NCBI RefSeq assembly: GCF_013343715.1
Contig: NZ_JABUNR010000005.1
Span: forward strand, 62,001-126,000
Origin: Mesobacillus harenae
GTDB lineage: Bacteria > Bacillota > Bacilli > Bacillales > Cytobacillaceae
Direction: 5' to 3'
DNA: 64,000 nucleotides
A program made the translations under genes and the position numbers. Within the stretch, counting starts at the first letter, position 1; the number at the start of each line of letters is the position of its first letter. The notes below the pieces were generated by a model that was not told the DNA's origin, did no database searches, and saw nothing but the letters and a program-made list of their open reading frames with translations. Below are positions 42,519-51,158 of the stretch, piece after piece.

Positions 42519-44480
42519 TTACTCTTCGAAATGTTTTTTGATAAATTCCGGTGCATGGTCACGATGAAATGCTTTTAACTCTGGACTTTCTTCCGTCTCA
42601 TACATAAATGAAGCAATATAGGTTTCTTCTATATTCCATGTGGCCCGATCAAGACATTCTTGGATTCGTGCTTTGTCCGTAATTTTTATCGTATTTGGAT
42701 GATTTTCAAGTTTTTCATGAACTTGACGCGAATCAATGGAATAAGGATCCAGACCGATATCAGATTCCTTGCCGACGAGAATATAAGAGATGTCATCTGC
42801 TATCACCATTGCCCTGTGCAATAAGTCTTTCCGTTCCAGCCATTCCTTCAGATTGTTGTAAGAAGGTTTTAATTCTAAATAAACGAAGGAGTTCCCTCCC
42901 ATGTAAATCTCCATGCTTGCTGAATTCCCTTGCCGATACACCATGCTTTCATAGGATTCTTCCAGAATATCCTTTTGAACAGCAGCAACCAGTTCTTCCA
43001 CTTCAGCAGAATCTGTAATGGTTATATGCTTAGGGACCATTCCGTGCGATTGAATCGTTACTTTTTCAGCCTGGTGCGGTTTAACTTTGAAAATCTCATT
43101 GACTGCACGCTTATATTTTTCCGATTCATAAATAGGTTTATAATGTTGAGTGTATAAATCCCTTGGAACCACATATTCTCGGATAACTTTATTGCCATCC
43201 TTCAGTTCATAAATAAATAGTGCCGTTTCAGAAGATGGACTTATCCCATTATTGCTCCGCTTGTTTGCTACGATTTGCTTGTGCAATTCCCTCACCTGCT
43301 GAATACTTTGTTCATCAGTCAGCGGCGAAGGCTTAAAAATATCCTCGTAGTTATGAATAAACACACTATGATTGTTGGTTAAAATGACCCCTTTAACATC
43401 TTCCTGATCGGGCACCCTATTTTCATAGCCGGTTAAGAAAGGCACGCTTACTGCTAAAACAGTAAATACAGCTCCATAAATAATCAAACCTTTAATATGG
43501 CCAAATACTCTCCATGTTTTTTCAAGGACCATTTCAGCTGCAAAATAGCCAATTATAGTCCCTACAGCATACCCAAAGACTGTCCATCCATAGTGGTTTT
43601 GTACTTCTCCAAAATACATTCCGCCAAGTAACATGACACAAAAGGTAACCCCATATTTAAAAATGGATTTAAGCTTTGGAAAAGCGATCGCCTGGGTAAC
43701 AGCTTCCGTCTTTCGTTTTTTATAAATCCAGAGAGACAATAAGTAAAGTACTAACGTGATTGCCAGATATGTTCCAATCGTTGTCCATGAAAATGAATTG
43801 TGCTCTAGAATATAAATCGTTGTAAGTGGCGACATTTTCTCCAGCTCACGGTTTAAAAAATAATCGCTTGGAAAACCGTAAAACAAAGTCCCCATATTCA
43901 CGAAAATAAGAAGCGTTATTCCAGCTGGAAATAATAGAAGGATATAAGTCAAAACACCTTGAACAGCTGAGATCCCCGTCAGCATACCTACAAAAATGCC
44001 AGCTGAATAAATAATGATATTAAACATAATCGTGTATCCAGCCCAGCCATAAATGTCCTTTAGCCCAAAGTAGGTATCTAGGTCCATAACGCCGTGCAAT
44101 ACAGCAACTAATAACGCCACAGCCACTATCGGCAGGAGTAAGAAAAATAGTCCTGTAAGGGTGTATTGAAAAAATAAACTTTCCCTTTTCAATGGAAGGC
44201 TGTGCATTAAATCCACACTTAGTTTAACTTGTAGAAACCTAAGCAGAAAGACAGCTAAAAGTACCGGAACGATGATCATAAAAATCATTTGAATCGGGAA
44301 ATCATATCGGAACAAATTGTTCTCTTGGTGGATGAACCTGTATTCTTCCCCGTAATACATCATCATTCTAATCGGCAAAATGAATGCTAATCCTAAAAAA
44401 TAAACCAATGAAACCCAGCCAATGCTTCTGCTGATCTGGAGGGCAATTTCTTTATTAAATAAAGATATTTTTGATGGCAT
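42519..44480 (-). CDS. ABC transporter permease with DUF6449-type C-terminal domain
   Basis: About 653 residues from ATG 44480, chosen because GGAGGATCTGGG precedes it; an in-frame upstream start lacks this. About ten helices occupy the first ~390 residues, then a ~250-residue soluble domain (from the PFLTGYENRVPDQEDVKGVI region) with no enzymatic motif. This fits YtrC/YtrD-style permeases whose C-terminal part is classified DUF6449. It overlaps the ATPase stop. The cognate cargo is unknown; ytr systems respond to cell-wall antibiotics. Confidence 0.82.
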   Translation of the reverse strand: MPSKISLFNKEIALQISRSIGWVSLVYFLGLAFILPIRMMMYYGEEYRFIHQENNLFRYDFPIQMIFMIIVPVLLAVFLLRFLQVKLSVDLMHSLPLKRESLFFQYTLTGLFFLLLPIVAVALLVAVLHGVMDLDTYFGLKDIYGWAGYTIMFNIIIYSAGIFVGMLTGISAVQGVLTYILLLFPAGITLLIFVNMGTLFYGFPSDYFLNRELEKMSPLTTIYILEHNSFSWTTIGTYLAITLVLYLLSLWIYKKRKTEAVTQAIAFPKLKSIFKYGVTFCVMLLGGMYFGEVQNHYGWTVFGYAVGTIIGYFAAEMVLEKTWRVFGHIKGLIIYGAVFTVLAVSVPFLTGYENRVPDQEDVKGVILTNNHSVFIHNYEDIFKPSPLTDEQSIQQVRELHKQIVANKRSNNGISPSSETALFIYELKDGNKVIREYVVPRDLYTQHYKPIYESEKYKRAVNEIFKVKPHQAEKVTIQSHGMVPKHITITDSAEVEELVAAVQKDILEESYESMVYRQGNSASMEIYMGGNSFVYLELKPSYNNLKEWLERKDLLHRAMVIADDISYILVGKESDIGLDPYSIDSRQVHEKLENHPNTIKITDKARIQECLDRATWNIEETYIASFMYETEESPELKAFHRDHAPEFIKKHFEE

Positions 44481-45357
44481 ATCCCAGATCCTCCATTTCA
44501 TAAATGAAAATTTCCTCCAGCGTAAGCGGCAGTAAATCAAAAATTACAGGATTTGAATTTCTAATCTTTGCAGTTAGTTCTTCTTCATTTCCTCTTACTA
44601 TGCAGAGCATGACACTGCCTCTTTTTTCCAAATGCACCGGATTTAGCTGCTCCATTACTGATTCAGGAACTTTCCCTTTATAAGCAATTTGAATTTTATG
44701 AATATCAGATTTTAAGTCATCGAGCTCTTTTTCCATTAAGAGCTTTCCTTTATGAATGATTCCAATATGATCACACATATCTTCAATTTCTCTCAGGTTA
44801 TGGGAAGAAATCAGAATTGTCATTTCCCTTTCAGCAACATCATGAATCAGCAGGTTTTTCACCTTTTTCCTCACAACAGGATCCAGGCCATCCATTGGCT
44901 CATCCAGCAGCAAAATATCAGGCATTGTTGACAGAGCCAGCAAAAATGCCGCTTGCCGCTGCACCCCTTTTGAAAAAGTGTGGATCTTTTTGTTGATGCT
45001 CATCTCAAAAACTTCTGAAAGACTTTCAAAACGCTTATCATTCCATCCTGAATAAATATTTTTATAAAAAGCAGCCATTTGTTTAACCGTATATTGTGAA
45101 AAGAAGAAGGGCTGATCAGGAATAAAGAAAACTTTATCTTTAAGATTTATATTTTCATATACTGGCTGCTCATATATCGTCACGTCGCCTTTATCTTGAC
45201 GATAAATACCTGCCAGCAGCTTTAAAATCGTTGTCTTCCCTGCTCCGTTAGAACCGATTAATCCATAAATTGAACCTTTTCGGACGGACAGATTGATATC
45301 CTCTACTGCCTGGAGACTTTCAAATGCTTTAGACATATTATTTATTTGAATCATCAT
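44455..45357 (-). CDS. ABC transporter ATP-binding protein (YtrB-like)
   Basis: 300 residues with Walker A IGSNGAGKTT, a signature region TFSKGVQRQAAFLLALS (a common variation of LSGGQ in this subfamily), Walker B LLLDEPMDGLDP and H-loop ILISSHNL. The C-terminal ~80 residues form a regulatory tail as in YtrB/BcrA ATPases. It overlaps the GntR gene by 20 bp and the permease by 26 bp, so all three are translationally linked. Confidence 0.9.
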   Translation of the reverse strand: MMIQINNMSKAFESLQAVEDINLSVRKGSIYGLIGSNGAGKTTILKLLAGIYRQDKGDVTIYEQPVYENINLKDKVFFIPDQPFFFSQYTVKQMAAFYKNIYSGWNDKRFESLSEVFEMSINKKIHTFSKGVQRQAAFLLALSTMPDILLLDEPMDGLDPVVRKKVKNLLIHDVAEREMTILISSHNLREIEDMCDHIGIIHKGKLLMEKELDDLKSDIHKIQIAYKGKVPESVMEQLNPVHLEKRGSVMLCIVRGNEEELTAKIRNSNPVIFDLLPLTLEEIFIYEMEDLGYAIKNIFI

Positions 45358-45736
45358 TCTGTCCCCCCCCTTTTCCTGCTTCTAGCTCTGAAATCAGGCT
45401 GTATAAATCCTCAGCTGAAATGCCAAGGTACAATGCTTCTAAGATTAGCTTTTCTAACTTTGATTTCACCTCTGCCATTTTCTCCGTATCCTTTACATAA
45501 GTATTTGCATTTACAAAACTTCCCCTGCCCTGAACTGAGTAAATAAATCCTTGAGTTTCTAGCTCACGGTAAGCCTTTTGAATCGTATTCGGGTTAATTG
45601 TCAGCTGCTGCGCAAGCGTTCTGACAGATGGCAGCTGCTCATCAGGCTTGAGCACTTCATTGATGATCAGCTCTTTTAGCTTGTCAACTAGTTGTTCATA
45701 TATGGGTTTGCGGCTTCTAATATCGAGCTCAAACAT
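45338..45736 (-). CDS. GntR-family transcriptional repressor, YtrA subfamily
   Basis: 132 residues: a winged-helix GntR domain (PIYEQLVDKLKELIINEVLK, QLPSVRTLAQQLTINPNTIQKAYRELETQGF) and a short C-terminal dimerisation helix pair, the YtrA size class. It is first in the ATPase-permease operon. The region just upstream of its start carries a set of direct and inverted repeats (45750-45790), a likely autorepressor operator. Inducers in related systems are cell-wall antibiotics. Confidence 0.92.
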   Translation of the reverse strand: MFELDIRSRKPIYEQLVDKLKELIINEVLKPDEQLPSVRTLAQQLTINPNTIQKAYRELETQGFIYSVQGRGSFVNANTYVKDTEKMAEVKSKLEKLILEALYLGISAEDLYSLISELEAGKGGGQNDDSNK

Positions 45737-45749
45737 TCAGGCACCCCAA

Positions 45750-45790
45750 TCTGTATCAAGTGTATTAAGTGTACTAAGTGTGTTAATACA
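45750..45790. promoter_or_regulatory. Candidate operator of the YtrA-type regulator
   Basis: Three 9-bp direct repeats AAGTGTATT, AAGTGTACT and AAGTGTGTT at 45757, 45766 and 45775 lie inside an outer inverted repeat CTGTAT (45750) and ATACAG (45785). The set starts 13 bp upstream of the GntR start codon and would cover the promoter. AGTGTA half-sites are also used by B. subtilis YtrA. Confidence 0.68.
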
Positions 45791-46070
45791 GTTGATTATA
45801 TACTAAGCTTTTCCAAAATAGAAGTCTTTTTTTATGTAAATTTATAAAATCTATAAGCTGATGATGGTGACCTTAAAAAGTAAGCCAGAAGCATGGTTCC
45901 CTGTATAATAGGAGTAGAGTTGTACGGTTAGAGGTATTAACAAAATATGGCCAGTCGATTACTTTGTACGAAATGTAGTTTTCGTATTATCATAGGATAT
46001 ATGGATGGGTATTTGAAAAGGGCCATACCCTTATGCGTTCTATATATTTAGGCTAAAATGTTGATTGTAA
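45791..46070. other. Divergent intergenic region
   Basis: AT-rich, with a short hairpin-like GGGTAT...ATACCC near 46005-46032. Should contain the promoter of the CAP gene. Nothing else recognised. Confidence 0.35.
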
Positions 46071-46082
46071 GGAGGAGATTAA

Positions 46083-47222
46083 TTGAAGCGTTTTATACTG
46101 TTATTGATTATTGCCGGATTCGTATATGTTTCATGGGGGAACTCGGAGAACAACGACCTAAATTTATTAGTCGATAAAATAACTTCACAATTTAATTCAG
46201 CAAGTGATCAGTTTAATCTTGATGAAACGATAGATACAGTTGGAAACCGCCTTAAGGAATTGACAGGCCAGCTCGACCCATCGTTACTTCAGCTTCAGGA
46301 GACCGATTCAGAAAGTGTTCCTGTACAAGTAGCGAAACCTGAACTGGAGAAACCTGCTGAACAAGTCTTCTCCATTCATAATCTTGAAATAGGTACTACC
46401 ATGCAAGAAGTTAAACAAACTATGGGAGAGCCTAACCGAGTATCAACGAATGAATACGGTGGCCAGTGGCACACATTCCATGATAACTATCAGAACTTTT
46501 TAATGGTTTCATATGATTCTAATAATCGGGTATCCGGTTTGTTTACAAATCAAGATCTGATTTCTTCCAAAAATGGGGTCCAATATGGGGCTCCTAAAGA
46601 AACAGTTATCGCAGAACTTGGTGAGCCTGTCGCGAGAATTCAAAAAGGGCTCGTTTACTATCAATTACAAGAAGATCGAGATTATGATGTATTTCTTATA
46701 GATGGCAACTATATTACGGTTTTCTATGACAAACATCAGAATAATACAGTTACGGCTTTACAAATTCACACCAAAGAGATGGAGCAGAACAAGCAAGATT
46801 TTTACGCAGAGGCTAGCCAGACGTTAAAGGAAGGGTTTGAGTACCAGCTCTTTGATTTAACAAACTCCGCCAGGGTGAAGCATGGAAAACCAGTGCTGGG
46901 GTGGGATGACCATGTCAGAGGCACAGCGCGGAAGCACAGTCAGGATATGGCGGAAAATAATTACTTTAGCCATACTAACCTTCAAGGTCAGTCACCTTTT
47001 GACCGTATGGAGGAAGATCAGATCTCATTCTCTGTTGCTGGGGAAAACCTGGCCTACGGACAGTTCAGCGGGATATTCGCCCATGAAGGCTTGATGAATT
47101 CTATGGGACACAGAGAGAATATATTGAAGGCTGACTACAAGCTTTTGGGTGTAGGCGTTGCCTTTAATACGAAGTCCCAACCCTACTTCACCGCAAAATT
47201 TTATACAAAACGAAGAATATAA
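46083..47222 (+). CDS. CAP-domain protein with CAP-associated N-terminal domain (YlbC-like)
   Basis: 379 residues, TTG start after AAGGAGGAGATTAA. A short N-terminal hydrophobic stretch (RFILLLIIAGFVYVSW) is a signal peptide or anchor; a CAP_assoc_N domain follows (~110-245, with IGTTMQEVKQTMGEPNR); the CAP (SCP/PR-1) domain covers ~250-379 with ARKHSQDMAENNYFSH, GENLAYG and MGHRENIL. B. subtilis YlbC and YkwD are relatives; their roles are unclear, extracellular or cell-wall. A bidirectional terminator follows. Confidence 0.9.
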   Translation: MKRFILLLIIAGFVYVSWGNSENNDLNLLVDKITSQFNSASDQFNLDETIDTVGNRLKELTGQLDPSLLQLQETDSESVPVQVAKPELEKPAEQVFSIHNLEIGTTMQEVKQTMGEPNRVSTNEYGGQWHTFHDNYQNFLMVSYDSNNRVSGLFTNQDLISSKNGVQYGAPKETVIAELGEPVARIQKGLVYYQLQEDRDYDVFLIDGNYITVFYDKHQNNTVTALQIHTKEMEQNKQDFYAEASQTLKEGFEYQLFDLTNSARVKHGKPVLGWDDHVRGTARKHSQDMAENNYFSHTNLQGQSPFDRMEEDQISFSVAGENLAYGQFSGIFAHEGLMNSMGHRENILKADYKLLGVGVAFNTKSQPYFTAKFYTKRRI

Positions 47223-47373
47223 CGAGTAAAACACACAATTTGCTGATCTTAAAACTTTAGGGATATTTCTTTTAAAGAGTTAAGATCTAAACTTTTAAAG
47301 CTAAAAACCCTCTGATAAAAAGGTATTTAGATATAATATTTTTCTAACTTCTGCTTTGTTAAGTAAAACGGAA

Positions 47374-47410
47374 AAGAGGTCTCCCTTAGAATAGGAGACC
47401 TCTTTTTTTT
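47374..47410. terminator. Bidirectional terminator between the CAP and AGCS genes
   Basis: AAAGAGGTCTCC and GGAGACCTCTTT arms with A-run before and T-run after, serving convergent genes. Confidence 0.88.
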
Positions 47411-47420
47411 GCGAAAATTA

Positions 47421-48881
47421 TTAGGAAACTTCTTTTTCCCTATCAAACGTGTATTCTTCTTCCCAATACTCAGCATTTTTAATACCCAGCTTGGTTGAAT
47501 TAAAGACAGGATCGAGTCCTTGTTTCTTTTGCTCCTCATAATCCTTAAGGGCAATCAAAGCAGGTTTGGCTAATAGAAGAATGGCAATCAAGTTTAGCCA
47601 CACCATTAAGCCTAAACCAACATCACCCAAAGCCCAAGCTAGCGAGGCTGTTTTAATTGCTCCATAGAATGTCGCACCAAGCAAGACTAGCTTAGTTAGG
47701 AGCACTGGTATTTTACTGTTTCTACCGCGGAATAGGTATGCAACATTCGTTTCCGCCATATAGTAGTATGCCATGATTGTTGTAAAGGCGAAGAAGAAAA
47801 GCGCAATTGCAACAAATCCAGCACCAAAGCCTGGGATATTGGCTTCAACAGCAGCTTGCGTGAACGCAGGTCCTGCCTCCACTCCCGGCAGGTTTTCAAC
47901 AATGAAAGTTTTACCGTCTGGTCCCACTGTATTAAACGCACCAGTAAATAAGATCATAAATGCAGTTGCGGAACACACAAGCAATGTATCAATATATACA
48001 GAGAAAGCCTGGACAAGCCCTTGTTTGGCAGGGTGAGACACCTCAGCTGCAGCTGCAGCATGCGCTCCAGTCCCCTGACCGGCTTCATTAGAATAGATTC
48101 CCCGCTTAACTCCCCATGCAATTGCACTGCCTAAAATTCCTCCAAATGCAGCGTCACCACCAAATGCACTTGAGAAAATAAGTGTAAACACTTCTGGCAG
48201 CTGCCCAACATTCATTCCAACGATGACAAGTGCTACAAGCATGTAGCCTAAAGCCATCAAAGGAACAACGTATTGTGCAACTACAGCAATTCTTTTAACG
48301 CCGCCTAAAATGATTGCACCGATTAGTAAGACCAAAACGATACCAGTAACCGTTTTGCTTATTCCAAAGGCATTTTCCATCCCAAGTGCAATTGAGTTGG
48401 ACTGAATGCCCGGCATCAGCACGCTCATAGCAAGAAGAGCAGCTACCGCAAACACCACTGCAAACCATTTAATTCCTAAGCCTTTTTCGATATAGTAAGC
48501 TGGGCCCCCGCGGTATAGACCGTCCTGCTTTACTTTGTATATCTGTGCTAGGGTTGACTCAACAAATGCACTGCCTGCCCCAATAAAGGCAATCATCCAC
48601 ATCCAGAAAACTGCACCCGGTCCACCCATTGCAATGGCTGTAGCAGTACCGGCAATGTTACCTGTTCCAACACGGCCTGAAAGAGCAATAGATAAGGCCT
48701 GAAAAGAAGAAACGCCCGCATCGGAACCTCTGCCTTTGAACATGAGCATTACCATGTCTTTAATGTGACGAACTTGCAAAAACCTGGTTAAAATGGAAAA
48801 TAACAAACCGATCCCTAGGATAGTATAAATAACCGGTGTACTCCACAAAATACCATTTACCGCATTTACAAAAGCCTCCAA
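47421..48881 (-). CDS. Sodium:alanine/glycine symporter (AGCS family)
   Basis: 486 residues, TTG start preceded by AGGGGGGATC. Family landmarks are ALSGRVGTGNIAGTATAI, GGPGAVFWMWM, KRGIYSNEAGQGTGAHAAAAA and ETNVAYLFRG. The family imports alanine, glycine or glutamine with sodium; B. subtilis AlsT/GlnT are examples. No glycine riboswitch was recognised upstream. Monocistronic. Confidence 0.92.
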   Translation of the reverse strand: MEAFVNAVNGILWSTPVIYTILGIGLLFSILTRFLQVRHIKDMVMLMFKGRGSDAGVSSFQALSIALSGRVGTGNIAGTATAIAMGGPGAVFWMWMIAFIGAGSAFVESTLAQIYKVKQDGLYRGGPAYYIEKGLGIKWFAVVFAVAALLAMSVLMPGIQSNSIALGMENAFGISKTVTGIVLVLLIGAIILGGVKRIAVVAQYVVPLMALGYMLVALVIVGMNVGQLPEVFTLIFSSAFGGDAAFGGILGSAIAWGVKRGIYSNEAGQGTGAHAAAAAEVSHPAKQGLVQAFSVYIDTLLVCSATAFMILFTGAFNTVGPDGKTFIVENLPGVEAGPAFTQAAVEANIPGFGAGFVAIALFFFAFTTIMAYYYMAETNVAYLFRGRNSKIPVLLTKLVLLGATFYGAIKTASLAWALGDVGLGLMVWLNLIAILLLAKPALIALKDYEEQKKQGLDPVFNSTKLGIKNAEYWEEEYTFDREKEVS

Positions 48882-48889
48882 GAAGATCC

Positions 48890-49185
48890 CCCCTATTTCT
48901 TTGTTTTTTTTATCTATTCTGAATTATATTCTATAAACTATCTTTTGCACAATAACGAATTTAAAAATATTTTGAATCTTCTTAACTGGACCAAAAACGC
49001 TTTTTTCTATTTTAGTTATTTATCACAATTAGGTCAATAGTCCTTGTTCAACTGCAAGCGTATTCAATCAATTTAATTTAATATGCTGCGAAAACCAAGT
49101 GTACTATGAGGGCCAACTGGGTAAATAGGATTGAGGCCAATTAACGATTTTCCATACTTCAAGGAACTAAATCAGATGATAAGGA
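48890..49185. other. Divergent intergenic region with a possible cre-like site
   Basis: AT-rich. TGCAAGCGTATTCA at 49053-49066 agrees with the CcpA cre consensus at all but two defined positions and lies between the AGCS and aldehyde dehydrogenase promoters. Weak evidence only. Confidence 0.35.
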
Positions 49186-49195
49186 GAGTTGTATT

Positions 49196-50656
49196 ATGCA
49201 AAAATTTGAGAAATTAAATAAAAGCTATATAAATGGCGAATGGGTTGAAGGCACAAGCGGAAGATCAGGTGATATTACTAACCCATTTGACGGCTCAGTT
49301 ATTACTACTGTTCCGTTGGCCACCAAGGACCAATTAAAGGAAGCTTTTGAGGTAGCAAAGACTGCTCAAAAGCAATGGGCAAAAACAACAGCCGACGAAC
49401 GGAAAAGAATTCTCGGCAACGCGGCTGATTATCTAAAGGAACATAAAGAAGATATTCAAAGAATTATAACTCGCGAGACAGGCGGGACAATTGTAAAAGC
49501 TGAAGTTGAACTTGGTTTAACGATCGGTTTGCTGGAGCAGGCCATGAAATATACAAATGAACTTTACGAAATCAAAGATGTTGAAGATCAGATTGAAGGG
49601 AAAGTAAATCATGTGCATCGTCTTCCATTAGGAGTCATCTCTTCTATTTCACCCTTCAATTTCCCTATGAATTTATCAATGAGGACCATTGCTCCAGCGC
49701 TTGCACTTGGAAATGCTGTTGTTCACAAGCCTGATTTGCAGACAGGCCTTACGGGCGGCGCCATTCTCGCGAAAGCGTTTGAAGAGGCAGGTTTGCCGAA
49801 TGGAGTCTTTAATATGATTTTCACGGATCTTGAAGAGATTGGTAATGAAATGCTGGAGAACCCAATCCCGCGTCTGATTGGATTTACTGGTTCAACCCCG
49901 GTAGGAAAGCTGATTGGTGAAATTGCCGGAAAAAACCTTAAGCGCGTTGCTCTTGAATTAGGAGGCAATAATCCATTTATTGTCTTGTCAGATGCGGACG
50001 TCGATAAAGCTGTCGATGCTTCTATCTTCGGCAAATACATCCACCAGGGTCAGATTTGCATGAGTGTTAACAGAATTATTGTTCATAAAGATCTTTATGA
50101 GGAATTCAAAGGAAAATTTGTGGAGCGGGCAAAAAATCTACCCTATGGGGACCCAAGCGATCCAAATACTGTTGTAGGCCCACTTATGAATAGGAATCAG
50201 GTTAACAAAGCGCTCGAAGTTGTAGAAAAAGCGAAGAAAAATGGAACCAATGTAGCACTAGATGGGAAAGCAGAAGGCAATGTTCTCTCCCCTGTCGTTT
50301 TTACTGAAGTGGACAACTCAAGCGAGCTGGCGCAAACTGAATTATTTGCTCCTATCGCTTCTCTCATTAAGGCTGATTCGGATGAAGAGGCAATTGAAAT
50401 GGCAAATGAAACACAGTACGGATTAAGTTCTGCCATCTTCACGACCAACCTTGAAAGAGGCGAAGAGCTCGCTCTTAGAATTGACAGCGGTATGACCCAT
50501 ATCAATGACCAGACCGTTAATGACAGCCCGATTGTTCCATTTGGAGGAAACAAAGAAAGCGGTATGGGACGCTTTGGTTACCCGTGGGTAGTCGAAGAAT
50601 TCACAGTTACAAAGTGGGTTTCGCTGCAAACCAAATATCGTAATTTCCCATTCTAA
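49196..50656 (+). CDS. NAD(P)-dependent aldehyde dehydrogenase (YfmT/vanillin dehydrogenase-like)
   Basis: 486 residues. It has the cofactor-binding SPFNFPMNLSMRTIAPALA and GFTGSTPVGKLIG, the catalytic Glu in ALELGGNNP and the catalytic Cys in HQGQICMSVNR, plus the C-terminal PFGGNKESGMGRFG. It is close in length and style to B. subtilis YfmT and benzaldehyde/vanillin dehydrogenases. The ATG follows AAGGAG. Substrate not determined; a divergent AGCS symporter offers no clear link. Terminator immediately downstream. Confidence 0.92.
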   Translation: MQKFEKLNKSYINGEWVEGTSGRSGDITNPFDGSVITTVPLATKDQLKEAFEVAKTAQKQWAKTTADERKRILGNAADYLKEHKEDIQRIITRETGGTIVKAEVELGLTIGLLEQAMKYTNELYEIKDVEDQIEGKVNHVHRLPLGVISSISPFNFPMNLSMRTIAPALALGNAVVHKPDLQTGLTGGAILAKAFEEAGLPNGVFNMIFTDLEEIGNEMLENPIPRLIGFTGSTPVGKLIGEIAGKNLKRVALELGGNNPFIVLSDADVDKAVDASIFGKYIHQGQICMSVNRIIVHKDLYEEFKGKFVERAKNLPYGDPSDPNTVVGPLMNRNQVNKALEVVEKAKKNGTNVALDGKAEGNVLSPVVFTEVDNSSELAQTELFAPIASLIKADSDEEAIEMANETQYGLSSAIFTTNLERGEELALRIDSGMTHINDQTVNDSPIVPFGGNKESGMGRFGYPWVVEEFTVTKWVSLQTKYRNFPF

Positions 50657-50672
50657 AACAATAGAAAGTGAT

Positions 50673-50713
50673 AAAGCCGCCGGGCCCTCCTCTAAAGGGA
50701 CCCGGCGGCTTTT
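50673..50713 (+). terminator. Terminator of the aldehyde dehydrogenase gene
   Basis: AAAGCCGCCGGG and CCCGGCGGCTTT arms, with an inner CCCT/AGGG extension. Confidence 0.9.
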
Positions 50714-51105
50714 AAGTTTTAGCAAAAGCCTCGCATTCGTTCTCTCTTACCTTTCTTCTGTAGATTTTTTAAGAAGTTCAAATTGCACTTTACACTAATC
50801 TTTAGATCACTTTTTTTAAAAAAAGGATAATGTAGGTTCTGTTTTTCAGACCAGGTAAGATTAATTGAAGGTTTTGAGCCAGAATACCCGTAACTGTATT
50901 TTAAATAACCTTCCTGCAGTACTTATCTATTTTTGCGTCATACAAGGTGGTTATTGGATCGTTCAATCGACTTTTTGCATCGTTAAATTTGGCTATTGCA
51001 TCAAACCGGTGACAATCTTGTTACACACTCAACTAAAATAAGAAGAATACCCCATCCTAACACCTTGGCCACCCATAATTTGCAGCCCTCCTAACCAAAA
51101 TACAT
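50714..51105. other. Intergenic region with a decayed repeat-like stretch
   Basis: The part 50955-51005 contains GGATCGTTCAATCGAC and two GCATC-type words (TTTGCATCGTT, TATTGCATC), a weak internal repetition. No gene or RNA recognised. Confidence 0.3.
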
Positions 51106-51111
51106 TAAAAG

Positions 51112-51146
51112 AAGGACAGCCCCTCTTTATCGAAGGCTGCCCCGTT
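51112..51146 (-). terminator. Terminator of the ubiB operon
   Basis: GGCAGCC and GGCTGTCC arms with one mismatch; the minus strand then reads TTCTTTTAATG. Moderate support. Confidence 0.6.
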
Positions 51147-51158
51147 AAGAAAATCTAT

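Noticed and set aside
48882-49195. Glycine riboswitch before the AGCS symporter
   Set aside because: No conserved GGAGAG/gcvT-type core was found on the minus strand.
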